64,000 bases of DNA from Axinella damicornis (GCA_963931865.1 OZ007508.1:10600781-10664780), one strand, 5' to 3'; positions 29,941 to 40,777 are shown, numbered from the stretch's first letter. Notes: generated by a model not told the origin, from the sequence alone. Numbers and translations: made by a program.

Positions 29941-31480
29941 ATCCCACTATGGTTGGGCAGTAATCTCAGTATTGCAATACTGTACCACTAGTGTACTGCA
30001 ATTATCGTACTGCAAGATCTCTTATCGCAATGTTGCAGTCAAAGCTGAGCCGATTTTACCCATAATATTATGAAGTTACGTACCTCTGTTTGAAGAACAA
30101 TCCTTGCAGCCATTGCCTGAAGGGCGACACCGTAAGGTCTTCGGTAACGAGTGGGAGAAAGAGGGGATTTCACCGCCATGGCCTAATACCAGGAGAAAAC
30201 CAAAAATGAGGGAGAGAGTAAACTATGGAATTGTATCCACTATCCACTTCCTTTGCAAAGTAATGATGTTCAAATTGGGGTGGGGGCTAAAGAAATTCAC
30301 AGTATAAATACCTGTCCTGGTAAGTAACTTACATGCATAGCATTTACAATTCCGTATTGCGCATGAAGACAGGTAAGGTATACCGGTAGCATTTTCTGCA
30401 CATCTTGCACTGTACAAGGCCTCCACAGGTGCTATCCCTCTTATCCCACAGCTGTCTGCAGGAAGCAGTACACATTAACAGTCTTACGAGCTAGTAACGA
30501 AGCGATATCTGCCAAGCTGCTATTGTCTGCTGGATTCTGGAAAGAGTGTGAGCTTATCTGTCGCAAAGGAGCTGTGCAAGTGGCTTCTCATCTGTTTCTC
30601 ATCAAATGAAATGATGTGCGAGTCTCTCCCTGCATAAAGTGGTGTGGCAGATGCAATTGCCAACACATCCTTCTGAGTATCTCTAGATCTTCTCCACTAC
30701 ATTCGTACATAAGTAAATTGGTCAGTTAAGGCGTCCTCGATACCACTCTCCTCCTGGCCTTTCTTCGTTGACACCTCTTGATAAGCTTGTAGTATGAAGA
30801 ACCCTCGCCAATCTCGCCTAGCACTGACTGCATCAAAGTTCAGAAGTCAAGGTTCATGTCACTACGCCCGGGGGAGCAAGTTACTCATGCATGGACCAAT
30901 TCTTCAAAAAAATTGGGTCGGAGGACCAAATATTTGGTCCCCCGGTCCGAATTCCAAAATTTTACATGAGTGCTACTTTGCCTCGGCAAAGGCTGCTGCT
31001 GTCTCTTCCCTCCATAAGCAGTTCCAGGACTCAGTGTCCCGTCACTGAGGGTGGCTTGTTGGGTGCTCTGTAGTATGTTTCTACATTTGTCATCCTGGTC
31101 TTCTCATTTGACCCTCACAATTTTTTTATACTGTCGGGCCAGGACCTGGATGAGTGCTCTTCTAAAGACTGTATGGGCGATTCCCATTCTGTCAAAACCA
31201 TTCGTCTGGGTCAAATATGTTTCGCGCAGTGCAGCCCATTTTTTCATGTCTGCACAGTGGTTTAGAATTCTGTTTACAAATGTTGGACCTTGTTAGGCAT
31301 TGTGAGTGAGGGGGTTAGTGTTTCCCACTACCGAAGGATTTCATCCTCCTGGTCCCTGGCCAGTAGTTGAATGGTTGGGGTTGTATTTATCTTGTGTGAT
31401 GGAAGAGGGTTCTCTTCTTCCATCTGGTTCTGTGCCCCGGTGGCTTCCATGGGCTCTCCACTGTGCTCATGGTTGCCCTG
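29941..31480. other. No gene recognised
   Basis: Short open frames on both strands. Around 30905-30965 there is a GGACCAAATATTTGGTCCCC palindrome that resembles a similar block near 32850-32900. Confidence 0.4.
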
Positions 31481-31486
31481 GGTATA

Positions 31487-31988
31487 TTACACTCTTGGTA
31501 GGGGAAAAATTGTGCCGCGTAATGTAATCTAATCTAATCTAAACTAAATAATTAATGTTTGACTACTTGCGAATGGCCTGCAAAGATTCTGACTACACCG
31601 TCGTGATCGCTATCATGCACTGTCCTCACCGAACAATTTTGGTACTGAAACTCACCATGGTGCTGGAGATACAAGCGCTTTTGTCTCGCCGTGGCCGCCA
31701 TTGCTCGAGCGCTCTCCGACTTCCGGTGGCAGTACCATTCTTAGGAAAGGCACACGAAGATTCTGACCACACGGCCGTGATCGCTGTCGTTCACTGACGC
31801 TTACATGCCAAAACTCACCATGCTGGCTAAGTTGTGAGTGCTGTAATAATGTCTGTCTTCCTTTTGGCCGCCATTGCTCGCGATCGACTGAGTGTGGTTG
31901 CCACGTGGCATGTGCGTTAATTGGAACTAACGCTACGGCGAGTCGCAGCCGGCGTTTCAACGGCTACCAGGAGTGCGGTTGCCCCTCG
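31487..31988 (+). repeat. CACTCCTGGTA family copy 3, near full length
   Basis: ATTACACTCTTGGTAGGGGA through GTGCCGCGTAATGTAATCTA to GGAGTGCGGTTGCCCCTCGA. The dimeric internal structure is clear: GATTCTGACTACACCGTCGT and GATTCTGACCACACGGCCGT are about 170 bp apart. Confidence 0.8.
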
Positions 31989-32093
31989 ATACTGACAGAG
32001 TTAATTGTTTCCCTGCCCAGTAACAAGTCTGGAGTTAGGTCTGGTGATGGTGCCTTTTGTTTAAAATTGTATGATCTTTCTTCTCTACTGCAG

Positions 32094-32265
32094 ACATTGC
32101 TGTAGGGGAGCTGCTTGTCTCTGCGAATAATGTGGCGGCGTATGATGAACTGAAGAAGTTGCCAAAACTGGTTGTGTTGATAGGCACTGAACTGTTTATT
32201 GCTGTTACAAAACATTGCATCTGTTCTTCAAGGTATTTTAGCATGAAGCATTGTTCATCACTATA
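32094..32265 (+). CDS. Exon-like cassette 2 (paralogue of 24226), unrecognised
   Basis: After a CTCTACTGCAG acceptor it reads DIAVGELLVSANNVAAYDEL, then KKLPKLVVLIGTEL and continues to a stop. The match to the cassette at 24226 extends into the upstream intron, so the two arose by segmental duplication. Function unknown. Confidence 0.35.
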
Positions 32266-33010
32266 AAGCAAAAATTGTGCATAACGGAGTGGAAGGAAGG
32301 TCCTATAAAATTTTATGTATTTCCTATTAAGCAAAAAAGAACTGCAGGTACACAGTAAAATAATGAGCAGGCATGATCACTGGTTACAGAATAAACCACA
32401 TAGCAACTAGTCAGATAATACTGTTCATGCGCTGATTTCGTTCCCAGGCTCCTCCCCCTGCGCGCGCCGACGAACGAGGCTATTACATAATTATGTCGAA
32501 ATAAGCTTTGATTTGATCGCAGATCAGCCATCATCAGAAGCTCTTCAAGCCTAACTTTGGCTTCTAGGTAACGCTCTGTGGCGCTAACTCTGTCTGGATG
32601 GATAGTAGGCAGTTTCACTAAGATCAGGTGACAGTATGTTCGATTTGTGGTAGACTAGATATTTTTTGGTGTATGTCAGTATGTGTATGAGTTTCAGCAA
32701 CCAGCTGCAGCGTGGGTGTTTTGTATTTATAGTCGTCCGAGTTTTTAGCGACTGCAGCACCCCATTGTCCGCTACTTGGGGATGAGTGTGCTTAGATTTG
32801 GCTTATGCCTGAAGCGTTTGACATGCTTATTTGCATCAGTCTAAATACGATTAATTTGGACCCCCCTAAAATTGGTTCCCCCCGGAACGAATTTTTCTGA
32901 AATAATTGGACCCCCCCCTGAAAAATGTTTCCCCCCTGGCACAGCCGTCCCGCCAAGGCCCAAAGATTAAATCCGTGCATGTCAGAGGTTGGGAAGGTGC
33001 TATATAAAAG

Positions 33011-33325
33011 ATGCTGTTGCCGCAGTGGCAGGCAATCGCCACAATGGCGGACAGAATTGGAACGGAGATCGAGAATGACAGTGAAAAGGCCAAAGTCAGA
33101 ATGATGAATAGTGCGGGAGACGAGATAGTTGAATACGCCATTCACTATGCCCAAATGGCTCTTACCCACCAAACCTCACAAAGGAGAAGAAAATTAGTTC
33201 CAGGGGTGTGTCCATTTAGTTGTTGGCAGAGGGGGTCCAAGTGTTGCAGTGAAATAAGTTCCAATAAGAGCAACGGTTTTATCAAATGGCTACACTTTTC
33301 ATGTGGTAAAAGCAATTACAATTAA
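33011..33325 (+). CDS. Hypothetical ORF behind a TATA-like motif
   Basis: ATG follows a TATATAAAAG motif by a few bases. The frame reads MLLPQWQAIATMADRIGTEI, ENDSEKAKVRMMNSAGDEIV and EYAIHYAQMALTHQTSQRRR, then becomes less protein-like after LVPG. It is charged and helical. No homologue was recognised. It could be a first exon or the 5' end of a TE gene. Confidence 0.3.
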   Translation: MLLPQWQAIATMADRIGTEIENDSEKAKVRMMNSAGDEIVEYAIHYAQMALTHQTSQRRRKLVPGVCPFSCWQRGSKCCSEISSNKSNGFIKWLHFSCGKSNYN

Positions 33326-33519
33326 TGCAGTAGTTGGCAATGGACGAACATGATTAATCTACCCGAAATCAAGACTGCTAAGCTCAGCACATACATACAT
33401 TTTGCCAAGTGTCACCAGGCCCACTTCCGCGTTCTGCGTGTGGGCCTAACTAGTCTGTTTTAAGCTTCAATGTTGGAGACTTTACTAACTACCCTAAGGA
33501 CTACATGTATGTACAAGAG

Positions 33520-33561
33520 TAGCCTTGTTCCCAGGTCCAAGACGGCCTGGGAACGTGGCCA
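33520..33561. mobile_element. Minimal foldback, TAGCCTTGTTCCCAGG ends
   Basis: A 42-bp hairpin, TAGCCTTGTTCCCAGGTCC and GGCCTGGGAACGTGGCCA. The flanks GTACAAGAG and GTATGAGAG agree at 7 of 9 positions. Confidence 0.5.
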
Positions 33562-34025
33562 GTATGAGAGCAGCACATAGTATTACACACTCCTACATGT
33601 AACTGGGGGAAAATGCTGTAGGAATAAATAAATGCGAACGTTGAGCGCTTACAGAAGCGTACAAGATTCTGGTTATGCTCATCATTGTCACAGTGCACTG
33701 AAGGTTTCTTATAATGACTATGCTGAACTACGAAGTCCTGAGCATCCCATTGTGTGCCACTGCTCAATCTGACTGTCTTAGGCAGCTTAGTATGGAATTC
33801 ATGGTGTTGATATTTTCACATGTATTGTGTGGACTCTTCATTGATACCAATGCCCTTTTCTATTCCTTACCTTTTTTGTAGGCCGATTTAAGGCTACTCC
33901 AGGCAATAAGAGCCACCCCCTGCCCCCCATCCCAGGGAGACGCTCCCCAACACAGCTGGGGCCAAGGTACGTTTGAATGTTGACACTGGTAGCTTTATTG
34001 TTTGTGTCAGAGACTGCAGGCACAA

Positions 34026-34398
34026 ACTAGCCGCATTCCCAGGCCATTCCTCCTGCCAGTATTTGATCGCTTGCTGTATATGCTAATATGGTGGAGGAAG
34101 GCCTGGGAGATATGTACGCATGCAGTACCATCAGGTGCATGTAGACACACGGGGGTTAGGGGGGTCTCGATGCCCTTCCTGTACTATCCGCCTAAAGGCT
34201 GGATGTCAGAGCATTCACAAAGCTGATGATCAATACCGTTCTGTTTATTACGGTTGGGCACTGCCCCCTGTGTGTCTACCCTCTGTCTACCTGACGTCAC
34301 TGCACGTGACCAGATCTCCCCGGCCTCCCCCACCGTATTTGCATACTGTAAACGATCAAATACTGGCGGTGGGAATTGGCTGCGAACGAGGAGGCTAG
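34026..34398. mobile_element. Foldback element, TAGCCGCATTCCCAGGCC ends
   Basis: The left end TAGCCGCATTCCCAGG and right end GCTGCGAACGAGGAGGCTA are imperfectly inverted. Inner arms CAGTATTTGATCG and CGATCAAATACTGG pair exactly. No clean target duplication. Confidence 0.55.
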
Positions 34399-34696
34399 GG
34401 CACGGTATCACAGATCTGTAACCTCGTTCCCAGGCCACATGGGAAGGGGACTGAGACCATCTGTACATGTACTGTTGCATCAAATAGTGGGCGTGGCTAG
34501 ATCTGAGAAGATCAGTCCTGCAAAAATTGCCATGAAAAGTACTATCCTACCAACGTTCTCATGATCTGCACAATAGTGCTATAAAATTCTAGTCTTCTTC
34601 TACCCAGCCATTCACGCGTACCCCGCAGAAAACGTCTGGTGATTTGAGTGAGATTTCTTGACGCTAGCACCTTTCTCATCTGGAGTGTAGGATGGC

Positions 34697-35182
34697 CAGT
34701 GAAGCACACGTGAGTCAAAAATAGCTCAGTTTAAACAGCTCGTTGGGAGGACTTACTTTGTAGTTGGCTCATGATCCCCTTCATAGCTTCTAAGAACCTT
34801 TCAGCCTTCTCGAAAAACAACGGTTTACAGAAAAACTGTAGTCGTGTGTTATTAGGCGCGTGTGCCTATAACTCCACAGCTAGGAGCGAGATGCTCCTAA
34901 TAATGAATGACATTTCTCGAATAGGAAGTGCGCTTCATCAGTGAAGCACACGTGAGTCAAAAATAGCTCAGTTTAAACAGCTCGTTGGGAGGACTTACTT
35001 TGTAGTTGGCTCATGATCCCCTTCATAGCTTCTAAGAACCTTTCAGCCTTCTCGAAAAACAACGGTTTACAGAAAAACTGTAGTCGTGTGTTATTAGGCG
35101 CGTGTGCCTATAACTCCACAGCTAGGAGCGAGATGCTCCTAATAATGAATGACATTCCTCGAATAGGAAGTGCGCTTCATCA
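34697..35182 (+). repeat. 242-bp near-identical tandem duplication
   Basis: GTGAAGCACACGTGAGTCAA starts at 34699 and again at 34941. The two units run to CGAATAGGAAGTGCGCTTCA and differ at about one base (ATTTCTC versus ATTCCTC). The near identity means the duplication is recent, or an assembly artefact. The following 35183-35340 continues the family also present at 3785-4060. Confidence 0.9.
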
Positions 35183-35516
35183 ATCATCACTCTGTAGGAT
35201 CAAAAAGGCAGAGTTTCTGGAAGAAGACTGCAGCGCTTAACAGCAAGTACCTGGGATGAGAGTTGAACCTGTACCTAACAGTGAATATGCGCCTATAAGT
35301 GAGCTGCGCCTAATAATGCGTGACTACGGTACCAAGAAGTCCACCACCCTTTTTTAGCAGCCGATGTTTCAGGGGTTAGTGGACGTCACTGACTTCTTGA
35401 AGGTAGGGCTACACGACAAATAGTACAGAAAGGAGCGTCTATTTCTTTCTTAGCAGAATCAGTCCTTCTTCACTGGACACTTAATTTCTGGAGTCAGGAC
35501 TCTGCTTAGTCTCGTT

Positions 35517-35563
35517 CCCAGACCCTAAATATGCGCTCGGAAGGAGGGTCTGGGAACGAGACT
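35517..35563. mobile_element. Minimal foldback, TAGTCTCGTTCCCAGACCC
   Basis: A 47-bp inverted pair, TAGTCTCGTTCCCAGACCC and GGGTCTGGGAACGAGACT. No matching flanking nonamers were found. Confidence 0.5.
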
Positions 35564-35824
35564 TGCCAAGGCCTTATGGGCGTAGTTATATATATTATAG
35601 CCATGAATATCAATGCTGAATATCAATAACTTGACAACCACAAAAACCCACAAGTGAAGCACACCACAGGGCTGTATAAAAGCAGATCATGCATAAGGAC
35701 ATGTACACCAATGCACCATTCATGCAGTTTTATTAAATTTTTGGGAGGCTTTTCACTTTGTTGAAGGCCTGAACTGTTAACAGCAGAACTAAGAGTACTA
35801 ATGTTTCTAGCCCAGCTTACATGT

Positions 35825-36165
35825 AGTACTACTTACGTGACCCTCAACGAATCAGACACCTCAGTGGCCCTCAACGAATCAGACGCCTCAGAATTGATCA
35901 CGTGACAGAGCATTAAATCGCGTATTTAGTGTGCATTATCCACTTTTCAAAGATCAACGGCTGTTTCGGGTCAGTGAGTTGCACTAAGTAGTTTTAAAAC
36001 CAGTTTGTAGTGCATTACGGGCTTTAGTGCACTCGGGCAATCTAGTTAACGGTCTCGGGTGGATAATGCACTCGCCTTTGGCTCGTGCATTATCTCGCCC
36101 TCGACCGTTAACTAGATTGCCCTCGTGCATTAAAACCCATAATGCACTGCAAACTGGTATCTAAA
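35825..36165 (+). mobile_element. Foldback element, left of an inverted pair
   Basis: An internal palindrome, GGCAATCTAGTTAACGGTCT..GATAATGCAC and its inverse, is centred near 36070. The whole sequence recurs inverted at 37060-37370, including GACCCGAAACAGCCGTTGAT. Confidence 0.7.
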
Positions 36166-37059
36166 TACTATTGGAATGCAGGACATTGGAGGGCGAGCCT
36201 GAGCGAAGTGCATATGTATGCGCATGCAGGGCATGCAAGGAGCTGTTGCATTCACATGATCATCATCAAAATGTGACCGGGCAATGAGCACAGAAATTAT
36301 GGCACTCTTGAAACATACACTCGTGCACATCACCGCAACTGTGAGTCTGTTTAGCGTTTATAGCCTAGCAGCAACGTCACCGGCCATGGCGGTACATGTA
36401 GGTCCACGCGCTGTCTCCGTCTTTGTCAATGTTGCCGAGGAGGAAGAATGTTCATGGTGCTCTATCCAATGTCCATGAGTGGTCTCTGTTGTCACCATCG
36501 TTCGTCGAACAGGTGCATGTAGCTAGACGGTTCATCGAGTTCAGTGAATTTGAATATTATTGTGCACGTGCAAGTGAAATTCGCTGATTTAAAATTTACG
36601 GTAATTGCAAGATCCACTGGACACACAAACATACACACGCAGAGCGCAATGAAGTCACACTAGTGTGGGGCTCACTCAGGCTCGCCCCAATTACCATAAC
36701 GAGACAAGGTCGACTGTGATCGTACGCGAGGCATCGCAGTTGATACCCTACATAATTGCATTCCGTCGGGACAACTCGAATGTGGGCATGCCCAGACCCT
36801 CCTCCTCCCCGTGTGAAGGGTCTGGTTCCAAGACTAATGATCCCCTAGAGTCATGGATGTTTGCATTCTGTTGGGACAACTCGAATGTGGGCACGTTACC
36901 AGACCCCCCTCCTCCCCGTGTGAAGGGTCTGGTTCCAAGACTAATGATCCCCTAGAGTCATGGATGTTTGCATTCTGTAGGGACAACTCGAATGTGGGCA
37001 CGTTCCCAGACCCCCTCCTCCCCATGTGAAGGGTCTGGCTCCAAGACTAAGTAATATTT
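36166..37059. other. Repeat-rich spacer, no gene recognised
   Basis: It contains three tandem copies (about 36763-37046, period about 104 bp) of a unit with GACAACTCGAATGTGGGCAC, CTCCTCCCCGTGTGAAGGGT and AATGATCCCCTAGAGTCATG. A related single copy lies near 10010-10080. Confidence 0.6.
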
Positions 37060-37370
37060 AAATATCAGTTTGCGGGTTTTAGTGCACAGGGGCAATCTAG
37101 TTAATGGTCGAGGGCGAGATAATGCACGAGCCGAAGGCAAGTGCATTATCCGCCCAAGACCGTTAACTAGATTGCCCGAGTGCACTAAAGCTCGTAGTGC
37201 ACTGCAAACTGGTATCTAAACTACTTTGCAACTCACTGACCCGAAACAGCCGTTGATCTTTGAAAAGTGTGCATTATCTAGATAATGCACACGTGTGCGA
37301 TAAGCGATTTAATGCTCCGTCATGTGATCGATTCTGATGCGTCTGATTCATTGAGGGTGACGTGAGTAGC
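37060..37370 (-). mobile_element. Foldback element, right of an inverted pair
   Basis: The inverted copy of 35825-36165, ending GTCTGATTCATTGAGGGTGA against GACCCTCAACGAATCAGAC at the left copy. About 150 bp upstream of the first DNAH1 exon seen. Confidence 0.7.
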
Positions 37371-37522
37371 ACTAATGATCCCCTAGAGTCATGTACACTG
37401 TATGGTTGGTCCAACTTGCTCAAGAAAATGTTCTATAGCAGTAAAAGACTCAGCCTCTCCTCACTCCAGCCACGAACGACTAACTCTCTCGTCTCTCTCC
37501 CTCCATTGCCCTCTCTCTGCAG

Positions 37523-37653
37523 GTATGAGTGGGTGGACTTGGCATGCTGGAATATAACCCGGCCAGCAAGCTCTTCCTGGGTGAAGAGAGTGCACGTGCC
37601 CAGCCACATCGCCGAGGAAGCTGCCAGCAGACAGAGGGACACTGGCGAGAAAG
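37523..37653 (+). CDS. DNAH1: DNAH1 tail exon (two compensating frame shifts)
   Basis: DNAH1 is an axonemal inner-arm dynein heavy chain that moves cilia and flagella; this window holds only its N-terminal tail region. After a CTCTCTGCAG acceptor the frame opens YEWVDL, homology switches frame as MLEYNPASKLFL, then returns to the first frame as VKRVHVPSHIAEEAA and ends GEKG. The composite follows the vertebrate DNAH1 start of conserved sequence (YKWCEVGVLDYDEEKKLYLV). Two single-base shifts that cancel out look like assembly indels, but real mutations are possible. Earlier exons were not identified. Confidence 0.65.
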
Positions 37654-38094
37654 GTACAGGTTACTAGAGCAACCAGACACATAGCCTGGGAACGAGTGTG
37701 CAGATCAGGATTTTACTACTACAGCATGCTTACGTCAGTGTTTCGGTTGGTACGTGGAGACCGTTGGTTTCGAAGGGCTCTGGTTGTGCCATTTTCCATT
37801 GAGGTTGCCTATTTTGTTCCCTTATATATGCGTGCTGTTTGGATCTGTTATGAAAAATCATGAACATAGCGATTGGCATGCTGTCTTGAATGGCTTATTA
37901 GCATGAACACAAAACAAGCCCACTTTTATGAGCTGTGACTGCCGTGCTCTAGCTAGAAGGACTTGTACGTGTATACAGTACATTGGTGCTGGATCAGAGA
38001 TCAAAGCATAAATTATTATTTTATGTAGTTTGCATCAAAGGATAATGTACCCCTCTGATGTACAACCCTGGACTGTGATGTTTGTGTTTTGTCT

Positions 38095-38099
38095 CTCTG

Positions 38100-38144
<45 letters not shown>

Positions 38145-38150
38145 TTATGT
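38095..38150 (+). repeat. CTAT microsatellite
   Basis: About 50 bp of (CTAT)n in a DNAH1 intron. Confidence 0.9.
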
Positions 38151-38201
38151 ATATCTACCTACTGTTCATGTGCCTACAGCGAACTTCCTATATATCTGCA
38201 G

Positions 38202-38401
38202 GCCACTCACCGGACAATGGCACCAACAGCAGTGGAGGGAGTGACGAGGAAGAAGGGGCGAGGAAGGGGAGGGAGGAGGAGAGCAAGAAGGAGGGTGGGT
38301 CTACCGGAAGCCTGGGTGGAAGTGAACAAGGGGAGCAAGGGGCTACCCCAGTTGGTCCCGATGGAGAGAAAGCCCGGAAACCCAAGACGACCAAACAGCA
38401 G
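38202..38401 (+). CDS. DNAH1: DNAH1 low-complexity linker exon
   Basis: It joins in phase to the previous exon (codon GGC split as G/GC) and reads GHSPDNGTNSSGGSDEEEG, then a Lys/Glu/Gly-rich stretch, ending KARKPKTTKQQ at CAG/GTGAGG. Vertebrate DNAH1 has only a short linker here, so this is a lineage-specific acidic/basic insertion in the tail. The frame is intact. Confidence 0.65.
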
Positions 38402-38543
38402 GTGAGGTGGCAATTCTGAGGTCCAACATGCACATCCAACTACATGTACCACTGCCATGCTGGGACTTCGGTCATGGTCGGGAAGCAGTGTTGCCAGACA
38501 GAGAGTGAAAAGTAGAATTGACATTCAGTCTATTCTCTCCCAG

Positions 38544-38692
38544 GCTGCTGGTAGGCATGGTGCGAGGCGGTCGAGGGAGGAGAGGGTTGAGTCAGAGTGT
38601 TGGATCCACTACTGGGTACCTCGTGTGAGGTTCATGTTTGCTGCGGAGGACCCGACCATGTTTGCCCAGCGAGTGGCCCACGAGAGTATTGA
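38544..38692 (+). CDS. DNAH1: DNAH1 tail exon
   Basis: After a CTCTCCCAG acceptor it reads WIHYWVPRVRFMFAAEDPTM then FAQRVAHESIE, matching vertebrate QYWVPRIQLLFCAEDPCMFA and QRVVQAN. The donor is the weak GA/GTGCTG, chosen because its phase 2 rebuilds E and then QKTEALLRYH of the next exon. Confidence 0.85.
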
Positions 38693-39015
38693 GTGCTGGG
38701 AGTTGTGACAAGGTGTGTCCACCAGTACCGCAGCGATTTTCAAAAGCTCACATCTGATTGGTTTACTTAGGTCATGTGACTTAGCATTAGCAATAATTAG
38801 GCCGTGGTTAGGTGATCTGTTAGTAGCCAATGGCATTAAAGTCAAGCTGCGGGATACATCAAGGTAGCCTCCAGTTAAGACCACACACAAACAGCTTCAC
38901 TGGGATTGATGTGTCAGGAATTTGTTGGTCGATTATTGAGTGACTAAACAGAAAGCACCACCCACTTTTAAGAGGGTCATGCTTAGTCTGTAACAGTATG
39001 TATATACAGTATACA

Positions 39016-39131
39016 CAGTGTTTCTCCCAAAGCTGACAAGGGCTGACCTGATCATGGAGCTTATTGCATTCCACTGACCACATCAAAAGATATTAGGCCA
39101 GAAGGGGGTACCCCCTTTGGGGGAAACACTG
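39016..39131. repeat. Short TIR element in a DNAH1 intron
   Basis: The ends CAGTGTTTCTCCCAAAG and CTTTGGGGGAAACACTG are inverted. No clear target duplication. A lone end of the same type occurs near 49171. Confidence 0.6.
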
Positions 39132-39174
39132 ATGTTGTATTTATCCTGTGATTCGATGTGGTGCTCTCTGTAGG

Positions 39175-39292
39175 CAGAAAACGGAGGCTCTGCTGCGATA
39201 CCACCTGTGTGTTGATTGCATGCCGGTGGAGGAGATGGGGGAGGTTGGGAAGGAGATGCTTGGCAGGATGGTGACCGTCACCAGGAACCAAG
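39175..39292 (+). CDS. DNAH1: DNAH1 tail exon
   Basis: After CTCTGTAG it reads QKTEALLRYHLCVDCMPVEE, then MGEVGKEMLGRMVTVTRNQ. Vertebrate DNAH1 has NTEALLLYNLYVDCMPSDG. The donor is CAAG/GTATAA. A 515-bp transposon begins only 14 bp beyond the exon end. Confidence 0.88.
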
Positions 39293-39305
39293 GTATAACT
39301 ATATA

Positions 39306-39820
39306 CAGGGCCGGCGGCAGCTATTTTGGAGTGGTACGGCCACTGGCAAAGGCAATGTATTGAGGCGCGTAGCGCCGATCAGTCCGGGCGAAGCGCGGAA
39401 AATGTTTTCACCTTCATTTTTCAGTTACCAGGATGAGCTCTCCGTAGCGCCTTCGTGTTTTGCACTGCACTGCCACTACTTTCCGTGACTGTCTCACTCT
39501 CGACGTGGAAAGGAAAATGTAAGTTGGCTGAAGGCGTTGTTTGAAGGTTGCCGTCACTCTCGCGTGGCACGTTAGTCCTGTCTCCATTCCGTGTTTCATG
39601 GTCTCGTCCCTAGACCATGAAAATTGACGCGATTCGAAACCAAGAACGCCCCATGGAGCAGTCTGTCCTTGTATGGTCGCGGCTTTGGAGGGCGGAAGCC
39701 TCAAGGAGGATGTAGCTGCATGTACGCGTTCGTAAGTCAGAATCCCAGCAACGCCATTTTTCCTCCTCAAAAACTGGTACGGCCATGGCCGTACCGGCCG
39801 TACCGGTGGCACCGGCCCTG
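39306..39820. mobile_element. hAT-like MITE with perfect 8-bp TSD in a DNAH1 intron
   Basis: The inverted ends CAGGGCCGGCGGCAG and CACCGGCCCTG are typical of hAT elements, and ACTATATA flanks both sides (39298-39305 and 39821-39828). No transposase inside. A related element lies at 44857-45384. Confidence 0.85.
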
Positions 39821-39879
39821 ACTATATACATGTAGGGGTACAGTGTAGGTCGGAGAGGGGGAGGGATTGGATGGAACTG

Positions 39880-40075
39880 TTGAGGAGGATGGGGAATTGG
39901 TGACCATTACTGGAGGACCAAGGTAGTATTGTGGAGGAGAGTTGGAGGGGTGGTGGGAGGGGTGAAGGGAGGGGAGGAGAGAAGGGGAGGAGAGAAGGGG
40001 AGGGCCCAAGAGGGGGGGAGAGAAGTGGAGGGTGGAAGAGGAGGGAGGGGGGGGGGGGGGGGGGGGGGGGGGATC
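39880..40075 (+). repeat. Polypurine tract with long poly-G
   Basis: GGAGGGGTGGGAGGGG-type sequence ends in a run of about 33 guanines with few interruptions (40037-40072). It is a candidate G-quadruplex/triplex former within a DNAH1 intron. Confidence 0.85.
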
Positions 40076-40192
40076 ATGTTTGTGGTCTCTTGAGTTGTGC
40101 GACACTAATTTCATGATCACCGCTGAGTGAGAAGTTGAACCTCAATTGCTCTGTTTCCCATCTCTTCCACCTACCACTCTCCTACCTCCTAG

Positions 40193-40343
40193 TCTTGATG
40201 CCTGCTCGGATAGTCTCTCACGCGACTGGACTTCACTCGTACCATGAACCGCATCCTCTTCGACAAGACTGTCACCTCACAGCCGGGAACATTTCCCTTT
40301 GTCACCCTCCCTGATCCGCACGCAGAGGTTGTACCACAGAGAG
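40193..40343 (+). CDS. DNAH1: DNAH1 tail exon (one frame break)
   Basis: It probably starts after CTCCTAG as SLDACSDSLSRDW. Homology then continues in another frame as LDFTRTMNRILFDKTVTSQP, then GTFPFVTLPDPHAEVVPQR, up to GAG/GTGAGC. Vertebrate DNAH1 has SLDYERSMNKINFDHVVSSK and TFSYVTLP..VPERG. An alternative acceptor at GGATAG (40213) would avoid the break but would not fit the preceding phase. Confidence 0.75.
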
Positions 40344-40414
40344 GTGAGCTTGCTGGTGTTAGATTTATATACTAATTTTTCTTTGTCATTGCCTACTTCC
40401 ATTTCTCCCTACCC

Positions 40415-40560
40415 CTCCCCTTCTGTTACCTCCTCCCTCCTTCCCACCCTCCCTCTCTCACCTTCTCCCTGACCTCCTCCCTCCCCTCCTTCTTCCTCTC
40501 CTCCATCCCTCCTCTCCCTCCCTCCCTCCCTCCCTTTCTCCCTCCCTCCGTTTCTTCTGC
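40415..40560 (+). repeat. Pyrimidine tract before DNAH1 exon
   Basis: About 145 bp of CTCCCTCC-type sequence directly upstream of the acceptor at 40562. Similar tracts precede the exons at 41053, 43045 and 44163. Confidence 0.85.
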
Positions 40561-40562
40561 AG

Positions 40563-40777
40563 GCAAGCATTCAGATGTGTCTCCTATTCGCTTCAAAGAG
40601 ATCCACAATCGCTTTTACTTCCTCTCTCTCACTACGAGCCCTGAGGCCATCAACGTGATGGAGCATGTGAGGGTGGAGTGTGGGAAGGTGTGTGGGATGG
40701 CCCTCTTCCACACAGGAGTTAGCAAGCACCTCAAGCTGGAGGAGTTTGACCAGAGCCAGCAACAGGCCTCCATGCAT
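40563..40777 (+). CDS. DNAH1: DNAH1 tail exon
   Basis: It completes the Gly codon from the previous exon and reads GKHSDVSPIRFKEIHNRFYF, then TSPEAINVMEHVRVECGKVC and MALFHTGVSKHLKLEEFDQS. This follows vertebrate LLTRPEVITALSKVRAECNK and AMSLFHSSLSKYSHLEEFEQ. It ends CATGCAT/GTACGA in phase 0. The frame is intact. Confidence 0.88.

Noticed and set aside
32313..32618. 101-codon minus-strand frame
   Set aside because: No conserved motif and it overlaps a TTCGTTCCCAGGCTC foldback end; probably a chance frame.
38188..38524. Minus-strand Ser/Leu/Pro-rich frames opposite the DNAH1 linker exon
   Set aside because: Antisense shadow of a low-complexity exon with good splice phases.
39404..39831. Frames inside the hAT-like element at 39306-39820
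   Set aside because: No transposase motif; the element is non-autonomous.
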